A DNA stretch of 64,000 bases from JBKQVT01 sp963727245 (GCA_963727245.1 CAVSFO010000014.1:1-64000); one strand, 5' to 3'. Counted from the first letter of the stretch, positions 52,252 through 62,798 are shown. Program-made: numbers and translations. Notes: generated by a model from the letters alone, not told the origin.

Positions 52252-52793
52252 ATGAGAACGTATCTTTTCGGCCTGATCGGATTGGCCTTGCTGTGCGGCG
52301 GCCCCCTCCTCGGGGACGCCCCTACGGCCACTCCCTGCAACTCGGCGGCCTGCGGCGCAACGGCCTGCGGGGCCGCGACCTGCGGCGGCGAAACGGGCTG
52401 CAATTCCTGCAACTCCTGCAGCAATTGCTGTCCCAAGTGCGGCTGCCGCCTCGTCCCCGTCTGCCACGTGTACTGCGCCCGAAGAAAGTCACCAAGCATG
52501 AGTACACCTGCCTCTGCGAAGATATCTGCATCCCCGGCTGCTCGTGCTGCTGCAACCACTGCCGCAATTGTGGCTGCGACAACGGCAACAACGGCTGCCA
52601 GGAGGGCTGCGGTTGCGGCTGCGGGGGCAAGTGCCTGGTTCGCGACGTGTCCAGGCTGGTGATTCACCCGGTGGTGACGGAAGTGCCCGTCAAGAAGTGC
52701 ACCGTGGAGTGGGTCTGCCCGCACTGCGGTTGCAGTGCTTGCGAGCAGTGCGGATCGACCCCGGCCGGTTTGTGCCAGCCCAATGCCAAATAG
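52252..52793 (+). pseudogene. Secreted cysteine-rich protein, broken by one frameshift
   Basis: The first frame has a signal peptide (MRTYLFGLIGLALLCGGPLL) and cysteine clusters CGETGCNSCNSCSNCCPKCG-like up to about 52480. The +1 frame then carries KVTKHEYTCLCEDICIPGCS-CCCNHC, CGCGCGGKC and a C-terminal CPHCGCSACEQCG. About 180 codons with more than 40 cysteines in total. A missing C in GCGCCCGAAG restores one frame. The protein may bind metals or form a disulfide-rich surface layer. It lies just after the porin gene and may be expressed with it. Confidence 0.65.
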
Positions 52794-52837
52794 CCGCGGA
52801 GTATTGCCAAGTGCGAATTCAATGTCCCACCTCCTCC

Positions 52838-52924
52838 AAGCCCACCGGCGGCGGCCGGTGGGAAGGGACATTGAAGGACGTTGCTTTGCCGCTCGAGTTC
52901 CCACCGGCCGCCGCCGGTGGGCTT
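52838..52924. terminator. 27-bp perfect inverted repeat between convergent genes
   Basis: AAGCCCACCGGCGGCGGCCG... (52838-52864) is exactly inverse to 52898-52924 with a 33-base spacer. Each arm is itself nearly self-complementary. It sits between the Cys-rich gene (plus) and the RND adaptor (minus) and could terminate both. Confidence 0.65.
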
Positions 52925-53011
52925 GCAAAACGGGAGTGATCCCCGGCAAGCCAAGAAGGCGTGCAGACAGCCGAGGGGCCCCCACATTCTCGTGCGGTCC
53001 CGGCAGGGGGT

Positions 53012-54340
53012 CTACGGAGACGTTGGCCCGGCAACCGTAACCGTCTGGCCGTCGGTCAGTTCGCTCAGGTCGGCCACGATGACCTCCTCGTCGCCCGTAA
53101 CCGTTCTCCAGGAGCCGTCGATCTGCATCTGATCGACCTCCGTCCACGTTCCATCGCTCAGGCCGGCCTGGACCGAGGTCTTGACGGCCTTGCCGCCGCG
53201 CAAGAGGTAACAGTAGGTCTGGTTGCCCATCACGGTGAGCGCCTGCGTCTTCAGGGCGTAGACGTGGGGCCGTTGGATGAGAATTTTCGCATAGGCGTAC
53301 ATTCCCGGCCGCAAGCCGTCGTATTCTTTGACAGACAGATCGATCTCCGCCCGCAACTCCCTGGTTTCCTCGCGTATCGCCCACGAGGTCCGGGTCACGG
53401 TGGCAGGGATTTGCACGCCGCTCAGCGCCTTGGCGCGGACGACGGCCTTCGTCCCCTTCTGCACGTAGCGGGCATAGCGTTCGTCCACGTCCACGAAAAT
53501 CCGCAGCATGTCCATGCGGGCCACCACGAAGATCGCCGACGGGTTGGGCGTCGACTTGTCGCCGGTGACCGCCTGCACATAGTCGCCGGTGTTGGCGTTG
53601 CGCACGGTGACGACGCCATCGTAGGGAGCGGGCACTTTGGTATAGGCGAGCATGGCGGCTGCTTTGCGCTCGTCGGCCTCGGCCACCTTGACCCTGGCCT
53701 CGGCGGTCGCCCGGTCGGCCTCCCGCGCGGCCACGGCGGCACGCGCGGCCGCTTCGGCGGCGATGCTGGAATCGAGTTGCCGCTGCGTCTCGGCGAGCAC
53801 TTGCTTATCGACGACGTTTTCCTTCGCCATTTCGGTCAAGCGTTTCACCTGGGAGGTCCAGAGAACGACCTCGGCCTGAAACTTGCCGAGATTCGCCTTG
53901 GCCTCGGTCACCTGGGCCTCGGCCATCGTGACGTTGCTCTTCTCCAAGCCGACTTGGGCGGCTTTCAGTTGGTGCTCTTCGTCCAGTTCGGGAACGAAGA
54001 TTTTCGCCAGCAAGTCCCCCTTCTTCACCTCCTGGCCGATGTCGGCGTCAAAATGGTCGATGAACCCCGATACCTTGGCAAAAATCGACGTTTGCTCGAA
54101 GGCGTCGACAAAGCCGGGCGAATCGAGCGCGTACTCGATGGTCCGCAACTCCGGCTTGACGACGTGCACCAGCGGGCCGCCCGGGGAATGCTTCGCTTCC
54201 GCCTGCTCATCATGGCTGCATCCGCAGCCGGCCGCCAGGCTGGCCAGCAGCGCCAGCCCCAGGACGCCGCCGCTTGCCAAGGCCCTCGACGTTCGCTGCC
54301 TGCGAGTGCTTCTTCGCTCAGTCCAGTGTGCATTACGCAT
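53012..54340 (-). CDS. RND efflux periplasmic adaptor (HlyD/AcrA family)
   Basis: 442 residues. Signal/lipoprotein-like start (LGLALLASLAAGCGCS). The lipoyl half-motif SIFAKVSGFIDHFDADIGQE-VKKGDLLAKI near residue 88 is followed by a long Ala-rich hairpin coiled coil (120-230) and the second half, KVPAPYDGVVTVRNANTGDY-V, near 240. Beta-barrel and membrane-proximal domains complete the protein. It links the inner-membrane pump encoded just upstream (same strand, end to start) with an outer-membrane channel. Probably a lipid-anchored periplasmic protein. Confidence 0.9.
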   Translation of the reverse strand: MRNAHWTERRSTRRQRTSRALASGGVLGLALLASLAAGCGCSHDEQAEAKHSPGGPLVHVVKPELRTIEYALDSPGFVDAFEQTSIFAKVSGFIDHFDADIGQEVKKGDLLAKIFVPELDEEHQLKAAQVGLEKSNVTMAEAQVTEAKANLGKFQAEVVLWTSQVKRLTEMAKENVVDKQVLAETQRQLDSSIAAEAAARAAVAAREADRATAEARVKVAEADERKAAAMLAYTKVPAPYDGVVTVRNANTGDYVQAVTGDKSTPNPSAIFVVARMDMLRIFVDVDERYARYVQKGTKAVVRAKALSGVQIPATVTRTSWAIREETRELRAEIDLSVKEYDGLRPGMYAYAKILIQRPHVYALKTQALTVMGNQTYCYLLRGGKAVKTSVQAGLSDGTWTEVDQMQIDGSWRTVTGDEEVIVADLSELTDGQTVTVAGPTSP

Positions 54341-57300
54341 TAGTAAAAGTCTCCACCAAGGAAGGTTGGATATTCGTCGGGCCGAGGTCCTCCGTGGATG
54401 GCCTCCGGCGTGCGCCCGCCGGCATCATAACACCGGCTGGTCGGATCGTCCGGATCGATCGACGGCGAAACCTTCTTCGCTTCGCCCATGACCCAGGTGA
54501 ACATGGCGGGCACGATCAACAGCGTGGCGAACGTGGAGACGAGCAGTCCGCCGATGACGGCCCGTCCCAGCGGCGCCGTCATCTCGCTGCCTTCTTCCAA
54601 GGCCAGGGCCATCGGCAACGTGCCCAGGATCATCGCGCCGGCCGTCATGAGGATCGGGCGCAAGCGGTCGCGGGCCCCTTCCACGGCGGCTTGCCGCACC
54701 GTTGCCCCGGCCCGCCAGTGGTCGTCCATGAAGGTGGACAACAGCACCGAGTTCGAGACCGAGACGCCGATGCACATGATCGAGCCCATGAACGATTCGA
54801 TGTTGAGCGTAGTGCCCGTCGTCAAGAGGATGATCGCCACGCCGCAAACCACGCCGGGCACTCCGCCGAGCGAGATCAACCCCAGCCGGAACGACTGGAA
54901 GAAGCCGGTCAAGAGGATCATGATCACCACGACCGACAGGGCCAGGCCGACCGTAAGCGAATCGAACATGTGCGTCATCGGCGCAACCTGGCCGCGGATG
55001 CGGACGCGCACGCCGCGGGGAAGGCTCTCCGGCGGCGGGATGACGCGGCGGATCTGCGCGGTCGCCCGGCCCAGGTCTTCGCCCTCGACGTTGGCCGTAA
55101 TGCTCAGATAACGCTGCATGGAGCTGCGATCGATCTCGCCCGGCGTGGTGCCGAGCCGGACGCTGGCCACGTCGCGGAGCATGAGGTTGGTGTCGGGGCT
55201 CACTTTCTTCAGCGGCAGGGTTTCCACCTGCTGCGGCCGGTTCATCCGCGGCGTGGGGACTTGAACCTGGACTTGATAATCGACGCCGGACTTCGGATCG
55301 CGCCAATAGTTCTTGGCCACGTAGCGGCTGGAAGAAGTCCCCACCAGCAGCGCGTCGGTAACATCCCTCACCGTGACGCCGCTGAGGCCCGCCTCCTGGC
55401 GATCGATGTCCACGCGCACCGTCGGGTAATCGAGTTGCTGGTAAAGCTGCACGTCGCGAAGTTGGGGAATCTTCTTCATGTCTGCCAGGATTTTGAGCGC
55501 TTGCGTTCGCACCGCATCCCGCTCGGGCCCCATGACCACCACTTCCACGGGCGTCGGCGAACCGAAGCTCATCACCGTGCTCACGATGTCGCCCGGCTCG
55601 AAGCCGAAAGACCGGCGGAACTTCTCCGCGCGGGTTTGGGCCTCCTCGGGCGAGCACCCTTCCTGTTCCAGGAGTTCCTTGAGCCAGGGCACGACCTTTT
55701 CCGGCAAAACCTTCCGCAGACGCTCGCGCAGCTCTCGAATTCGTATGCCGCTGCCTTCCTTCAGCCGCACGCGAAGCTGGGCATCATCGGTGCCCCGCAT
55801 GAACAGCAGGATGTTGTTGGTCGCGGTGTTCGTAGCGCCCAGCCCTACGTAACCCATCGAGATCGCCACCTTCCCCTGGGTCTCCTCGTCGACGACGTCC
55901 AGGACCTTCAGCGCGCAATTTCCGCGTCAACTCGTACTCCGATCCCGGAGGGGCCCGAAAACGAAGCACGAACTGGCCGGAATCCACCTGGGGAAACAAC
56001 TCGGTGCCCACCTGGCTGCCGACCGTCAACAGGAGCAGCCCGCAGGCAACCAGGTAAATCAAGACGACGTTGCGACGATGCCGCACGGTCATCTCGACAA
56101 CGCCGGCGAAGCGCGGCAGGAAGCGATCGAAGAGCCCCTCCCGGTGCCCGCCTTCGCCCGGATGCCTCACCAACCAGACCGACAGCATGGGCACGAGCGT
56201 GCTGGAGAGCAGGTAGGAGGCGATCATCGCAAAGCCGACCGCCAGCGTCAACGGCATGAACAGCGAGCGGACCGGCTCGTTGAGGATGAACGTGGGAATG
56301 AACACCGAGAGGATGCAGAGCATGGCCAAGAGCCGCGCCGTCGCCGTGGTGGCGTTCGCCCGCCGCGCCGCCCGGGCAATGGAAGTCGTATGGCGCATCT
56401 GCGCATGGGTGTTCTCGATGGTGACCGTCGCTTCATCGACCAGCACGCCGATGGCCAGCGCCAGTCCGCCCAACGTCATGATGTTGATCGTGTTGCCGGT
56501 GAGCCAAAGGCCGACCAGCGAGCTGGTCAGGGACAAGGGGATGCTCATCAGCACTACGACCACGCTGCGCACGTCGTGGAGGAACAGCAGGATCATCAGG
56601 CCGGTGAGCGCCGCGCCGATCGCTCCCTCCGTCTCTACGCTTCGAATGGCCGCGCGCACGGTCGGCGATTCGTCGAACTGGTAACTGATTTTGATATCCT
56701 TCGGCAACACGGCCTCGAACAGCGGCATCGACTTGTGGATCTCGTCCACGACGGTCAGGGTCGAGGCCGTGTCCTTCTTGACCACGGGGATGTAGATCGA
56801 CTTGCGGCCGTTGACCAAGGCGCAGCCATAGTTGATATCCGTCGTGTCCTCGATCTTGGCCACGTCGCGGATGTAGACGTTTTTGCCCGGCTTAACGGGG
56901 ATGTCGCCCATCTCCTGGGGATCGGCCAGCATGGCGTTGGTCGGCACCAGCGGCATCTCGCCTTGCGTGTAGAGATTGCCAGACGGCGCGACAACGTTGC
57001 CGGTCTCCAGCGCCGCGACCACGTCTTCGGGCGAGAAATTGTGCGCCCGCAGGCGGTCGGGGTCCACGGTGATGACGATCGCGCGCGTATTGCTGCCAAA
57101 CGGCGAAAAGGCGACCGTGCCCGGGATCTGGGCAATGAGCAAGGGGCGGATGCGGAACAGGCCGTAATCGGCCAAGACGCCCAGCGGCTTGGTCTTGCTC
57201 TCCAACACCAGGTAGCCGATCGGCACGCTGGCCGCGTCGAATCGTATCACGAACGGCGGCAGCACGCTGGGGGGCATCTGCCCGCGGGCGCGATTCGACA

Positions 57301-57631
57301 GGCTGACCACCTGCGACATGGCCGCCGACATGTCCGTGCCCGGATAGAACGTCAGCTTCAGCAGCACGAGGTTCTGGATGTTTTTCGATTCGACCTGCTG
57401 CAGGCCGTCTACGTACTGGAAGTTCTGTTCGTAGACATTGGTGATGATTCCTTCGATTTGGCTGGGGTCCATGCCGGCATAGTTGTTCACCACGTAAATC
57501 TGCGGCGCGTTGATGGCCGGAAAGATGTCCACGCGCATCTGGTAGAACGCCAGGATGCCGAGGCCGACCAGGGCCACGAGAATCATGACGACCGTGATCG
57601 GCCGCCGCATTGCGAACCCGGCGAGATTCAT
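54340..57631 (-). pseudogene. RND efflux pump (AcrB/HAE1 family), broken by one frameshift
   Basis: The first frame (ATG 57631, MNLAGFAMRRPITVVMILVA) carries the N-terminal helix, the first porter domains, and GGLALAIGVLVDEATVTIEN (helix 4 with the proton-relay Asp) near residue 400. Near 55925 it shifts. The second frame continues as ALKVLDVVDEETQGKVAISM and includes the second membrane half, ending before 54340. One base in AAATTGCGCGCTGAAG accounts for the break. The length, about 1095 codons, is normal for the family. It may be a working pump with an assembly error. Confidence 0.85.
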
Positions 57632-58079
57632 GATGGTTCAGCCGAAGATCGGCCCGAGGAATCGGTCAACTTCTTCCCATAAATAATAGACGCGTGTGCG
57701 CCGGCCGCCAGACGACTTCGAGCGAAAGAGGGCGGACTTGCAGCATCAACGTTATCGATAACTTATTGTACGCTAAGGAGTTGGCATCGCTTGGGTTCGG
57801 CCGCGGAGATTCTTCGTGTGCGAAGTTCTCAGGCTAATAAAAAGCCAAAAAATGGCACGCCCGAGCAGGGCAGGAGGCTTGGGTAGTCTGTAGCAGGGGC
57901 CCATGACGGCATGGGCTGGGATCAACTCCAGCGGCAATGTCATTACAACCGATACGACTGACAGAGTCCATCAGTTGGCAGGAGCTTGCACCGTCACCAG
58001 GGTCGCATGCCGGCGCCCCTGAGCGGACTTTTCCTGCTTCGCAGTGCGCCGGCAGTGGCAAACGACGGGGACAGTGGCG
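57632..58079. promoter_or_regulatory. Divergent promoter region of the efflux system
   Basis: 448 bases between the RND pump (minus) and the TolC-like gene (plus). GTTATCGATAAC at 57751-57762 is a 12-bp perfect palindrome and could be a repressor operator. No gene-like frame is present in the rest. Confidence 0.5.
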
Positions 58080-59729
58080 ATGGAAGTGGCAACGCTGCCG
58101 AAGTTGATATTGCAGATCATCATTCTGCTCGCGTTGACCGAGGTCTGCACTCTGGCCGTCCCGCCCTACGATCAGCCGCCACCGGAGCGAGTTCCCTCGC
58201 TCGCACCACCGGACTTCATGCCGGCGAGGCCGCCCGGCAACGATGGGGATGGGTGCCAGATTTTCCAATGGCCGAACCTCGCCGAAAGCCCGCAGCGGCC
58301 GCTGATTGCGCCCGCCCAGCCCGCCGGATCGGACCGGCCTCTGCCCATCAACCTGGCCACGGCACTGTACCTATCCAATGCCCGGCCGCTGGTGATCGCC
58401 TCCGCCGAAGCGAGCGTGCAAGAGGCCGCTGCCCAACTTCAAAGCGCCCGAGTCCTCTGGCTTCCGGACCTCAATGCCGGCACCGGCTACTGCCGTCACG
58501 ACGGCACGGACCAGTCCACCGACGGCACGGTCATTATCGACGACAAGCAGTCCTTTGCGGCGGGCGGCGGAGCGACGCTCAACTTCGGCGTGACCGACGC
58601 CATTTTCAAGCCGCTGGCGGCCCGCCAGGTATTGGCGGCCCGGGAGTGGGACCTGCAGACCGCGCGGAACGATGCCTTGTTGGCGGTGGCGGTGGCCTAT
58701 TTCGACGTGCAGCAGGCGCGTGGCAACCTGGCTGGCGCCCTGGATGCGGTGGGCAGGGCCGAAGTGCTGGTCCGCAAGACCACCGGACTTGCCCAAGGGC
58801 TGGTCCCGCAAATCGAAGTGGATCGCGCCAAGGCGCTCTGGTTCGACTTGCAGCAGGAAGTCATCGTGGCGCGGGCCAATTGGCGCATCACCAGCAGCCG
58901 ACTGGCCCAGATCCTTCGCCTGAACCCCGGCGCCGTGGTCGTTCCGATGGAGCCGCCGCATCTTCAGATCACCTTGATCTCGCCCCGATTTGGGGTCGCG
59001 GACTTGATTCCGGTTGGTTTGGCGAGCCGGCCGGAATTGGCCTCGCAGCAGGCGCTGGTCCAAGCGAGCCGCGAGCGCGTGCGGCAGGAACAGCTCCGTC
59101 CCTTGATTCCCAGCGTCATCGTGGAGGGAGGAAGCGGACCCGGCAACGCGCTGACCGGCGGCGTCTTTGGCGGCGGAACGGACACCGGCCCGCAACTCTA
59201 TGGGGGCCGCTTCGACATGGGCGTGGGAGTCGTCTGGACGCTCAACAACCTTGGCGCGGGAAACCGATCGTTGGTCCGCCAACGGGTCGCTCAACAGCAG
59301 CAGGTCTCGATCGAAATGGCCAGTACCCAAGACCACGTCGCCCAGGAAGTGGTCCAAGCACATGCCCAACTGGAGGCGGCGGCGGCCGAGATCAAGAGCG
59401 CCGAGGCCGAGGTGAGGGAGGCGACCGTCACGTTCGACGGCACGCTGACGGGCATCGGCCAGACCAGGGGCAACGGCGAACTGCTGCAACTCCTCAATCG
59501 GCCGCAGGAAGCCACCGCCGCGCTGCAACAGTTGTATCGGGCTTATGGCGAGTACTTCGCCGCGGTCAACGGTTACAACCGCGGTCAGTTTCAGCTTTAT
59601 CGGGCCCTGGGTTTTCCCGCCCGTGGCGTCATCTGCGATCGGCCCGTCGGCGCGCTTCAACAGGTGGACACGTCCCGGCCGCCGAGCATGGCGCCCGCCT
59701 GCCCGTACGTTTCACGCCCTTGCCCCTAG
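58080..59729 (+). CDS. TolC-like outer-membrane efflux protein
   Basis: 549 residues from the ATG at 58080 (MEVATLPKLILQ). A hydrophobic export signal is at 5-28. Two OEP domains each contain long helices: LPINLATALYLSNARPLVIA near 100 opens the first, and LIPVGLASRPELASQQALVQ near 310 opens the second. A Gly-rich barrel segment (GGVFGGGTDTGPQLYGGRFD) lies between. The channel completes a tripartite pump with the divergently encoded adaptor and pump. A Pro-rich N-terminal linker is typical of planctomycete members. Confidence 0.85.
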   Translation: MEVATLPKLILQIIILLALTEVCTLAVPPYDQPPPERVPSLAPPDFMPARPPGNDGDGCQIFQWPNLAESPQRPLIAPAQPAGSDRPLPINLATALYLSNARPLVIASAEASVQEAAAQLQSARVLWLPDLNAGTGYCRHDGTDQSTDGTVIIDDKQSFAAGGGATLNFGVTDAIFKPLAARQVLAAREWDLQTARNDALLAVAVAYFDVQQARGNLAGALDAVGRAEVLVRKTTGLAQGLVPQIEVDRAKALWFDLQQEVIVARANWRITSSRLAQILRLNPGAVVVPMEPPHLQITLISPRFGVADLIPVGLASRPELASQQALVQASRERVRQEQLRPLIPSVIVEGGSGPGNALTGGVFGGGTDTGPQLYGGRFDMGVGVVWTLNNLGAGNRSLVRQRVAQQQQVSIEMASTQDHVAQEVVQAHAQLEAAAAEIKSAEAEVREATVTFDGTLTGIGQTRGNGELLQLLNRPQEATAALQQLYRAYGEYFAAVNGYNRGQFQLYRALGFPARGVICDRPVGALQQVDTSRPPSMAPACPYVSRPCP

Positions 59730-59763
59730 CGACACGCTAAGGGTCGGGGAATCAATAAGTGTC

Positions 59764-59807
59764 GCCTTTCGCTCCGCGAAAGTTGCGGCTTTCGCGGAGC
59801 GAAAGGC
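59764..59807. terminator. 19-bp perfect hairpin between convergent genes
   Basis: GCCTTTCGCTCCGCGAAAG at 59764-59782 and its inverse at 59789-59807 with a 6-base loop. It lies between the TolC-like gene and the next minus-strand gene. The TTTCGCTCCGCGAAAG core recurs widely in planctomycete genomes. Confidence 0.75.
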
Positions 59808-59832
59808 AACAAAGTCGAAGGTTATTGTTTCC

Positions 59833-61212
59833 CTAATTCTCAGCGGTCGCACGAAAGGCGAGCGCCAACTCCCGACGGATCAGGCGGCGACAACTCCGAA
59901 GCTCGAAGCCGATGAAGAATAACCCCGTGCCCGCATAGGCGGCAAGGAGCAGCCAAACGATCGGCGGCGTGGGGCCCTCGAACGGAACCCGCTGCGCCGC
60001 ACACGTGGGTCTTGTCATGGAGAAAAGCAGCGCCACCTCGCCCAGGCTCCAACTCTTGACGGCCACGCGTCCCATCAGACCGGGAACCAGGAAACCGAAA
60101 GGCGTCGGCCACGAACAGGCAACCGCCTCCATCGTCAGCGGCGCCGCCTGGTCGATTCGTCCCGCCGTCTTCGCCGCGCCGATGCCGAAGGCCGTCGCCA
60201 CCGAGCCGAGTTCCAACAGCACCGGCCCGGAATCAACGTCCATCAACGCGTTGCGCGAGCCGCGCGGCATTTCCGTGAAGCCGACGATCCAGCCGGTGTC
60301 TTTCCAGAACTTTTCTTCGTAGGTCTTGTACCACTGGGCCGCGATTTCGGGGTCCAATTCGGCGGCAAACAGCAGTAGGCCCGAGTTCGCGCAACCGCGA
60401 GCACCCTGGAGAATTCGACCCGACCGGGCCTCGACCTGAAAAGCGGGCAGGCCTTCCGGCGCCTTCAGCGGTCCGTCAAACGCCGCCATCAAGCCCTTGG
60501 CCAGGTCGTCGTGACGCGCGCCGTCAAGCCGCGCCGCCCGCTGGATCGCCGCGACGGCCCACAACATATCACCCGGATAACATTCGTCGGGGTAGTCGTC
60601 TCGCAGATGCAGCTTTGCCTTGGCCAGCTCTTCCGCCAGGGTGATCCGCTGCCTGGACATCAGCGAATGGTGCCGGCCATCGCCCGTGATCTTCTCATAG
60701 GACGACAGCCCCATGATCAGCAACATCCGGTAAAACACGTTCTCCTTCTCCAGATAGCCGGCCCCCCATTTCGTCTTCACCCACGTAGCGGTAACCGGCG
60801 AGGCCACAATCTCGGCAGCCTTCTCCACGGCTTCACGAACCGTTCGATTGGTGGCGTCGATCTTGCCCTGCCGCTGAAGATCTTCGGCCGTGACCAGGAA
60901 GAACACCGAGCCGAACATGGGCCATTCGGTGCCGGGAATGTCGTCGTGAGAGAGCGATTTCGCGTAATTCGTCTCGATGTACGTGTTCGCCCACGAGAGG
61001 TATCGGCCGGCAGCCGAATTGAACCACATGGGAACCAGCCGGCTTTCTCCGCTCTGCCTCAGATGGGAATCCAGCACCAGTGCGAGGATGGTGACCGCCG
61101 GGTAGATGAGCAACGCCAGCGAGAGGACGATCACCGCGCCGGATACTGCAAGCTGCAGCGCAAGCTTCACCAGTCGCCATTTCTTTCCAACATTGGTCGC
61201 AGAAACCAACAT
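59833..61212 (-). CDS. Membrane protein with a large helical extracytoplasmic domain
   Basis: 459 residues. A membrane helix lies near 19-46 (LQLAVSGAVIVLSLALLIYP) and another near 420-440 (IVWLLLAAYAGTGLFFIGFE). Between them is a globular domain with TGDGRHHSLMSRQRITLAEE, LRDDYPDECYPGDMLWAVAA and QGARGCANSGLLLFAAELDP, which resembles an alpha/alpha toroid fold as in linalool dehydratase-like or epimerase proteins. No catalytic assignment can be made. An AGGAGG-like site precedes the ATG. Confidence 0.6.
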   Translation of the reverse strand: MLVSATNVGKKWRLVKLALQLAVSGAVIVLSLALLIYPAVTILALVLDSHLRQSGESRLVPMWFNSAAGRYLSWANTYIETNYAKSLSHDDIPGTEWPMFGSVFFLVTAEDLQRQGKIDATNRTVREAVEKAAEIVASPVTATWVKTKWGAGYLEKENVFYRMLLIMGLSSYEKITGDGRHHSLMSRQRITLAEELAKAKLHLRDDYPDECYPGDMLWAVAAIQRAARLDGARHDDLAKGLMAAFDGPLKAPEGLPAFQVEARSGRILQGARGCANSGLLLFAAELDPEIAAQWYKTYEEKFWKDTGWIVGFTEMPRGSRNALMDVDSGPVLLELGSVATAFGIGAAKTAGRIDQAAPLTMEAVACSWPTPFGFLVPGLMGRVAVKSWSLGEVALLFSMTRPTCAAQRVPFEGPTPPIVWLLLAAYAGTGLFFIGFELRSCRRLIRRELALAFRATAEN

Positions 61213-61239
61213 AGCACACCTCCTTTGACTACAGTCATT

Positions 61240-61935
61240 TCAACGCACCAGGAAGTCGTATAACAGTCGGGCCACCACGTCGTAAGCGTTGCCCCAGCTA
61301 TGCTCGCGGAAGAACTGCACGGGCATGGCGGGATCGCCGACGAAGGGACGAAGCACCCAAGCCATTTGGATGCCGACGAATATGTAGATCGCCAGCCACG
61401 TCCACAGCATCCGCCGATGCCTAGGGTTGCGGCGCACCAGCGGCCGATAGTACGCCCACAACAGCCGCTGCCCGGAAAAACTGGCTACGGCGAACATCAG
61501 GCCGTTGAAGCGGAGTGCCGCGGGATAGTCGGCCGACGACGCGTACCACAGCAGCGTAAACGGCGCCAGCGAGGCCAGGACGATGGCCAGGCCGGCCTGC
61601 GCGGCCACCAGCGCCCGCAAGCTCTGGATAAAGTCGCGGCGCAGCCCGAAGAGCGTGTTGAGGACGAAGAAGCTTGGCAGGCCGATCAGGAACGTGACCA
61701 GCAGCAACAGCGGCACCTTGAGCGCCGAGTAGGCGACCTGCCACAGCCGGTCGCCGCCGATGCCCTCCAGCGTGCCCATCGCCGCGCCGTAGATCATGCC
61801 GAACAGGACCACGCTGCCCGCCAGCCAGACCAACGCCGAGCCGGCGGGGGCGGATTGGACGGTCCAGGGCCGCCGCCGCAAAATGTCGTCGGCCCGGGCC
61901 AACAGCGTCGTCAATGTCGTCAGGCCGGGCATCAT
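61240..61935 (-). CDS. Multi-pass membrane protein, paralogue 1
   Basis: About 231 residues from the ATG at 61935. Five hydrophobic helices, including LVWLAGSVVLFGMIYGAAMG and LKVPLLLLVTFLIGLPSFFV-LNTLFG. The end, WLAIYIFVGIQMAWVLRPFV-GDP...FFREHSWGN, matches the upstream gene's LIFGLVGSQMAWVLRPFFGK, so the two are paralogues and coupled by an ATGA overlap. They resemble Yip1-like membrane proteins of unknown role. Confidence 0.6.
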   Translation of the reverse strand: MMPGLTTLTTLLARADDILRRRPWTVQSAPAGSALVWLAGSVVLFGMIYGAAMGTLEGIGGDRLWQVAYSALKVPLLLLVTFLIGLPSFFVLNTLFGLRRDFIQSLRALVAAQAGLAIVLASLAPFTLLWYASSADYPAALRFNGLMFAVASFSGQRLLWAYYRPLVRRNPRHRRMLWTWLAIYIFVGIQMAWVLRPFVGDPAMPVQFFREHSWGNAYDVVARLLYDFLVR

Positions 61936-62753
61936 GAGCACAGACTCCGCAGCGCCTCCCAGACGCCCAGGAAGAAGTTCGAGCCCCGAGGGCAGAACCA
62001 TTCAAACCCACCATGCGGCTTGCCGAAAAACGGCCGCAGCACCCAGGCCATCTGCGAACCGACCAGCCCGAAGATCAGCATCCAGCAGTAGAACACGGTC
62101 TTCACGTGCCGGCCCAGCACGTGGCCCTCCAGCGCCTCCAGCGCGCTGGGTTCCACCGCCGGCCCGGGCTGTTGCGGATCGAGCGCCTGCGGGTCGCGCC
62201 GGAACGGATCGCCGTGGCCGGGCTCCTGCGGCGCGGGCGGCAGCCAACGCTGCGCGACGCTCAAGCGTTGCAGGGTTTGCAGCAGGAAGACCATGCCCAG
62301 CAGTCCGGAGACCGTGTAGACCGCCACGTTGAGCAACACCATGAACGGCCAACTGGTGGTGCTGAACGAGAAGAATCCCACGATCGGCCCCATGGCGGCC
62401 AGCACGGCCAGGTTTACCGCCAGCGAGGCCACCAGAAGCTGCAAGACGACGCGGACGTTGAGCCGCGAGCCGATCAACGCATTGAAAACGTAGAGCGAGG
62501 GAAAGGTGACGGCCAGGGTCAGAAAGAACAGCGCCGGGACTTTCAACGTGGTGGCCAACCACTGCATGTACGAGGGATCCTCGGGCCGGCAGCCCGCATA
62601 AAGCCCCGAACAAGCCCCATACGACAGCGCCAACAGCAGGATCACCAGGGAAAGGCCCCCCACGGGCACGTCAAGCGTTTGCGCCTGGAGCGCGGCGGGC
62701 CGCGTGGCCTCGCCCCGCAGCACTCGATCCAGATCAAGAAACCAGCGTCGCAT
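61932..62753 (-). CDS. Multi-pass membrane protein, paralogue 2
   Basis: 273 residues from the ATG at 62753 (MRRWFLDLDRVLRGE), with AGGAGT upstream. Helices include LSLVILLLALSYGACSGLYA and LKVPALFFLTLAVTFPSLYV-FNALIG. A conserved SQMAWVLRPFFGK is near the end. It is the first gene of the pair. The function is unknown. Confidence 0.6.
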   Translation of the reverse strand: MRRWFLDLDRVLRGEATRPAALQAQTLDVPVGGLSLVILLLALSYGACSGLYAGCRPEDPSYMQWLATTLKVPALFFLTLAVTFPSLYVFNALIGSRLNVRVVLQLLVASLAVNLAVLAAMGPIVGFFSFSTTSWPFMVLLNVAVYTVSGLLGMVFLLQTLQRLSVAQRWLPPAPQEPGHGDPFRRDPQALDPQQPGPAVEPSALEALEGHVLGRHVKTVFYCWMLIFGLVGSQMAWVLRPFFGKPHGGFEWFCPRGSNFFLGVWEALRSLCS

Positions 62754-62798
62754 GATGTTACTCCTACAAAAAGCTTTGTGATACAAAAAGGTAAAAGC

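Noticed and set aside
54274..56259. A 661-codon open frame on the plus strand opposite the RND pump, and a 769-codon minus frame at 47386..49695 opposite the synthase-like gene
   Set aside because: Both mirror strongly supported genes, are rich in Arg/His/Gly, and show no domain pattern of their own.
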